This document shows positions 5,807-6,965 of a DNA stretch of 6,965 bases, piece after piece. Location: contig SVHQ01000090.1 in the NCBI GenBank assembly GCA_015055785.1, positions 1 through 6,965 on the forward strand, read 5' to 3'. A program made the position numbers and the translations under genes. Numbering within the stretch: position 1 is the first letter of the stretch; each line of letters starts with the position of its first letter. Under the pieces are notes generated by a model that made no database searches, had not been told where the DNA came from, and saw only the letters and a list, made by a program, of their open reading frames with translations. This DNA is from Clostridiales bacterium (GTDB lineage Bacteria; Bacillota_A; Clostridia; Christensenellales; Borkfalkiaceae).

Positions 5807-6436
5807 ATGAAACAAACAGATAAAAAATTGGCACTTGCCGAACTTGAACGGCTCTATCCTGATGCAAAACCCGCGTTGCATTACACCACGCCCTATGAAT
5901 TGTTGGTGGCGGTGGTTTTGTCTGCGCAATGCACGGACGAGCGAGTAAATAAGGTGACGGAAGTCCTTTTTCAGGAATATTCCACGCCCGAAAAAATGCT
6001 GACCCTTACGCAAAAACAGCTGGAAAAATATATTTTTTCCTGTGGTTTTTATCGCATGAAGGCAGAGCATATTTTATCTGCCTCCAAAGATATTTTAGAA
6101 AAATTCGGCGGTGAAGTGCCCAACACGGTGGAGGCTTTAATGAGTCTTGCCGGCGTGGGGAAAAAGACGGCAAACGTGGTGTATTCCGTGGCGTTTGGCG
6201 GAGCAGCAATTGCCGTAGATACGCACGTTTTTCGTGTGAGCAATCGGCTTGGCTTGGCAAAAGGTACTACGCCTGAAAAGGTGGAAGAGGGACTTTGCAA
6301 AGCTATTCCCAAGTCCGATTGGGCGAAAGCACATCACTGGCTGATTTATCATGGCAGAAGAGTGTGTCATTCTCAACGCCCCTCTTGCGCGGAATGTACG
6401 CTTGCGCATTTGTGCGATTTTTATAAAAAGAAGTAA
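5807..6436 (+). CDS. nth: Endonuclease III (DNA glycosylase/AP lyase)
   Basis: This base-excision repair enzyme removes oxidised pyrimidines and cleaves the abasic site by beta-elimination. The protein is 209 residues, close to the 211 of E. coli Nth. LLVAVVLSAQCTDERVN contains the DNA-probing Gln41. The helix-hairpin-helix reads LAGVGKKTANVV with catalytic Lys120, and VDTHVFRV gives Asp138. The four cysteines of the [4Fe-4S] cluster are Cys187, Cys194, Cys197 and Cys203, in the exact C-x6-C-x2-C-x5-C spacing. These positions are numerically the same as in the E. coli enzyme as I know it, which supports the start at 5807 even though no ribosome binding site precedes it. LPGVG is LAGVG here, a small variation in the hairpin. 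The gene has a strong-looking promoter immediately upstream and a terminator-like hairpin after the stop, so it may be a single-gene unit. Confidence 0.97.
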   Translation: MKQTDKKLALAELERLYPDAKPALHYTTPYELLVAVVLSAQCTDERVNKVTEVLFQEYSTPEKMLTLTQKQLEKYIFSCGFYRMKAEHILSASKDILEKFGGEVPNTVEALMSLAGVGKKTANVVYSVAFGGAAIAVDTHVFRVSNRLGLAKGTTPEKVEEGLCKAIPKSDWAKAHHWLIYHGRRVCHSQRPSCAECTLAHLCDFYKKK

Positions 6437-6471
6437 AATCGCGAGGGGTAATCCATTATTAAGCATAGAAA

Positions 6472-6515
6472 CTCTCGTTTTTGCCCATACTGCGGTGGAA
6501 ACGGGAGGTTTTTTT
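6472..6515 (+). terminator. Terminator-like hairpin after nth whose 3' arm holds the next gene's RBS
   Basis: The arms 6472-6485 (CTCTCGTTTTTGCC) and 6494-6507 (GGTGGAAACGGGAG) pair over 14 bp with four G-U pairs and an 8-nt loop. They are followed by seven T residues (6509-6515) and then directly by the ATG at 6516. The shape is that of an intrinsic terminator for nth. The right arm contains GGGAGG (6503-6508), the only ribosome binding site for the next gene. Confidence 0.65.
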
Positions 6516-6776
6516 ATGCAAGGAAGTGAGAATTGCAGTTTGCAAGAACGAGAAAAAGAAAGGTTGAAAAAGCTGTTAAAATTAGAAGATTTGGCAGAGA
6601 AAAAGTCAAAAATTTACGCACGTCTTTTAACGGATATGGGCTTGGCGGAAGAGATGAGTGCTTTGTCGTTGCGACATGAAAAACGCAAAGAAGCGTTGAC
6701 GGAATTGGCGTTTGGAAAAGTCAAGAAAAAGCGAAAGGACGGGGGCATGTCCGAGATGAACGGGGAAAAGGAGTAA
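6516..6776 (+). CDS. Small charged helical protein of unknown function
   Basis: I do not recognise this 86-residue protein. It is very rich in K, E, R and L with heptad-like spacing (REKERLKKLLKLEDLAEKKSKIYARLL, about 12-38, written here as a region rather than a motif), so a coiled coil or helical hairpin is likely. It has one Cys (7) and a basic tail KVKKKRK near 69-75. There is no signal peptide or membrane segment. The frame extends upstream into nth, but the start at 6516 is chosen because GGGAGG lies 7 nt ahead. The next gene starts 3 nt after its stop and has its own GGAG, so the two form a tight pair. The helical pattern faintly recalls small spore-coat (CotF-like) proteins; I hold this at low confidence. 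Confidence 0.7.
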   Translation: MQGSENCSLQEREKERLKKLLKLEDLAEKKSKIYARLLTDMGLAEEMSALSLRHEKRKEALTELAFGKVKKKRKDGGMSEMNGEKE

Positions 6777-6779
6777 AAA

Positions 6780-6962
6780 ATGAAGTTTGAAAAACGAGAA
6801 ATTACGTTGAATGAATACGACAGTTTAAAGGACGCGTATTATCGTGAAAAAATGCTACTCAACGAATACGTTTGCGCGCTTTGCGATATGGAGCGAAAAG
6901 AAAGCAGGGAAAGACTGCTCATATTTATAAGGGAAACCGCGGAGGAGCTTTTTCCCTTATAA
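6780..6962 (+). CDS. Very small helical protein of unknown function
   Basis: I do not recognise this 60-residue protein. It starts MKFEKREITLNEYDSLKDAY and continues as one or two amphipathic helices (REKMLLNEYVCALCDMERK, then SRERLLIFIRETAEELF). The motif CALC has two cysteines (Cys32, Cys35) three residues apart, which could bind metal or form a disulfide. AAAAGGAG (6766-6773) sits 6 nt before the ATG, and the previous gene ends 3 nt upstream, so translation is probably coupled. Its stop codon lies inside the 3' arm of a perfect inverted repeat that reaches the window edge. The opening 'LTxxExxxLKDxxxxE' pattern is reminiscent of CotF-like spore coat proteins, but length and similarity are too small to claim this. 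Confidence 0.68.
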   Translation: MKFEKREITLNEYDSLKDAYYREKMLLNEYVCALCDMERKESRERLLIFIRETAEELFPL

Positions 6963-6965
6963 ATA
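6922..6965. repeat. Perfect 15-bp inverted repeat at the window edge, possible terminator
   Basis: TATTTATAAGGGAAA (6922-6936) is exactly complementary to TTTCCCTTATAAATA (6951-6965), with a 14-nt loop containing GGAGGAG. The stem includes the stop codon of the 60-residue gene (6960-6962). It may be the terminator of the small-gene pair, but the bases after 6965, including any T-tract, are outside the window. Confidence 0.75.

Noticed and set aside
6351..6515. Longer form of the 86-residue gene starting inside nth
   Set aside because: It would overlap the nth C-terminus including its cluster cysteines and run through the hairpin, whereas an RBS sits just before 6516.

Overview
The window looks like chromosomal DNA from a low-to-moderate GC Gram-positive bacterium, most likely a member of the Clostridia (Bacillota). 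The reasons are strong GGAGG-type ribosome binding sites, several intrinsic terminators with long T-tracts, and gene families typical of Firmicutes: a YmfI-like reductase, a class V aminotransferase of the EF2568-like cysteine desulfurase family, and a DUF3343 protein. No mobile element, phage gene, CRISPR array, rRNA or tRNA is visible. The lineage is inferred from family content, not from a marker gene.

Region 1 (1-3540, + strand) is an aromatic-amino-acid operon. It holds the 3' part of aroA (EPSP synthase), then aroE (shikimate dehydrogenase), aroQ (type II dehydroquinase), aroK (shikimate kinase) and a short-chain dehydrogenase. The dehydrogenase most resembles the YmfI / elongation factor P 5-aminopentanone reductase group. 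AroQ, AroE, AroK and AroA catalyse four consecutive steps from 3-dehydroquinate to EPSP. The gaps are short and every gene has its own ribosome binding site. The operon appears to end at an intrinsic terminator (3501-3537) that lies inside the next gene on the opposite strand.

Region 2 (3452-4193) is a divergent pair of small unrecognised genes. A membrane-anchored, K/E/Q-rich protein is on the minus strand, and a 104-residue helical protein with a TTG start is on the plus strand. A candidate sigma-A promoter lies between them.

Region 3 (4244-5736) has a class V PLP enzyme of the cysteine desulfurase/selenocysteine lyase type on the minus strand. Divergent from it is a small DUF3343 protein with a CGxC motif. 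These two families recur together in sulfur/selenium-handling gene sets of Firmicutes, so they may form a sulfur or selenium transfer pair.

Region 4 (5737-6965, + strand) has nth (endonuclease III), whose promoter sits so close to the ATG that the mRNA should be leaderless. It is followed by a terminator-like hairpin whose 3' arm contains the ribosome binding site of the next gene. Two tiny helical proteins (86 and 60 residues) come next, and a perfect 15-bp inverted repeat spans the stop codon of the second one at the window edge.

The best candidates for something not yet described are in the control layer and the small genes: the terminator/RBS hairpin before the 86-residue gene, the leaderless nth, the terminator embedded in an antisense gene, a repeated start-site block, and the two pairs of unknown small proteins.
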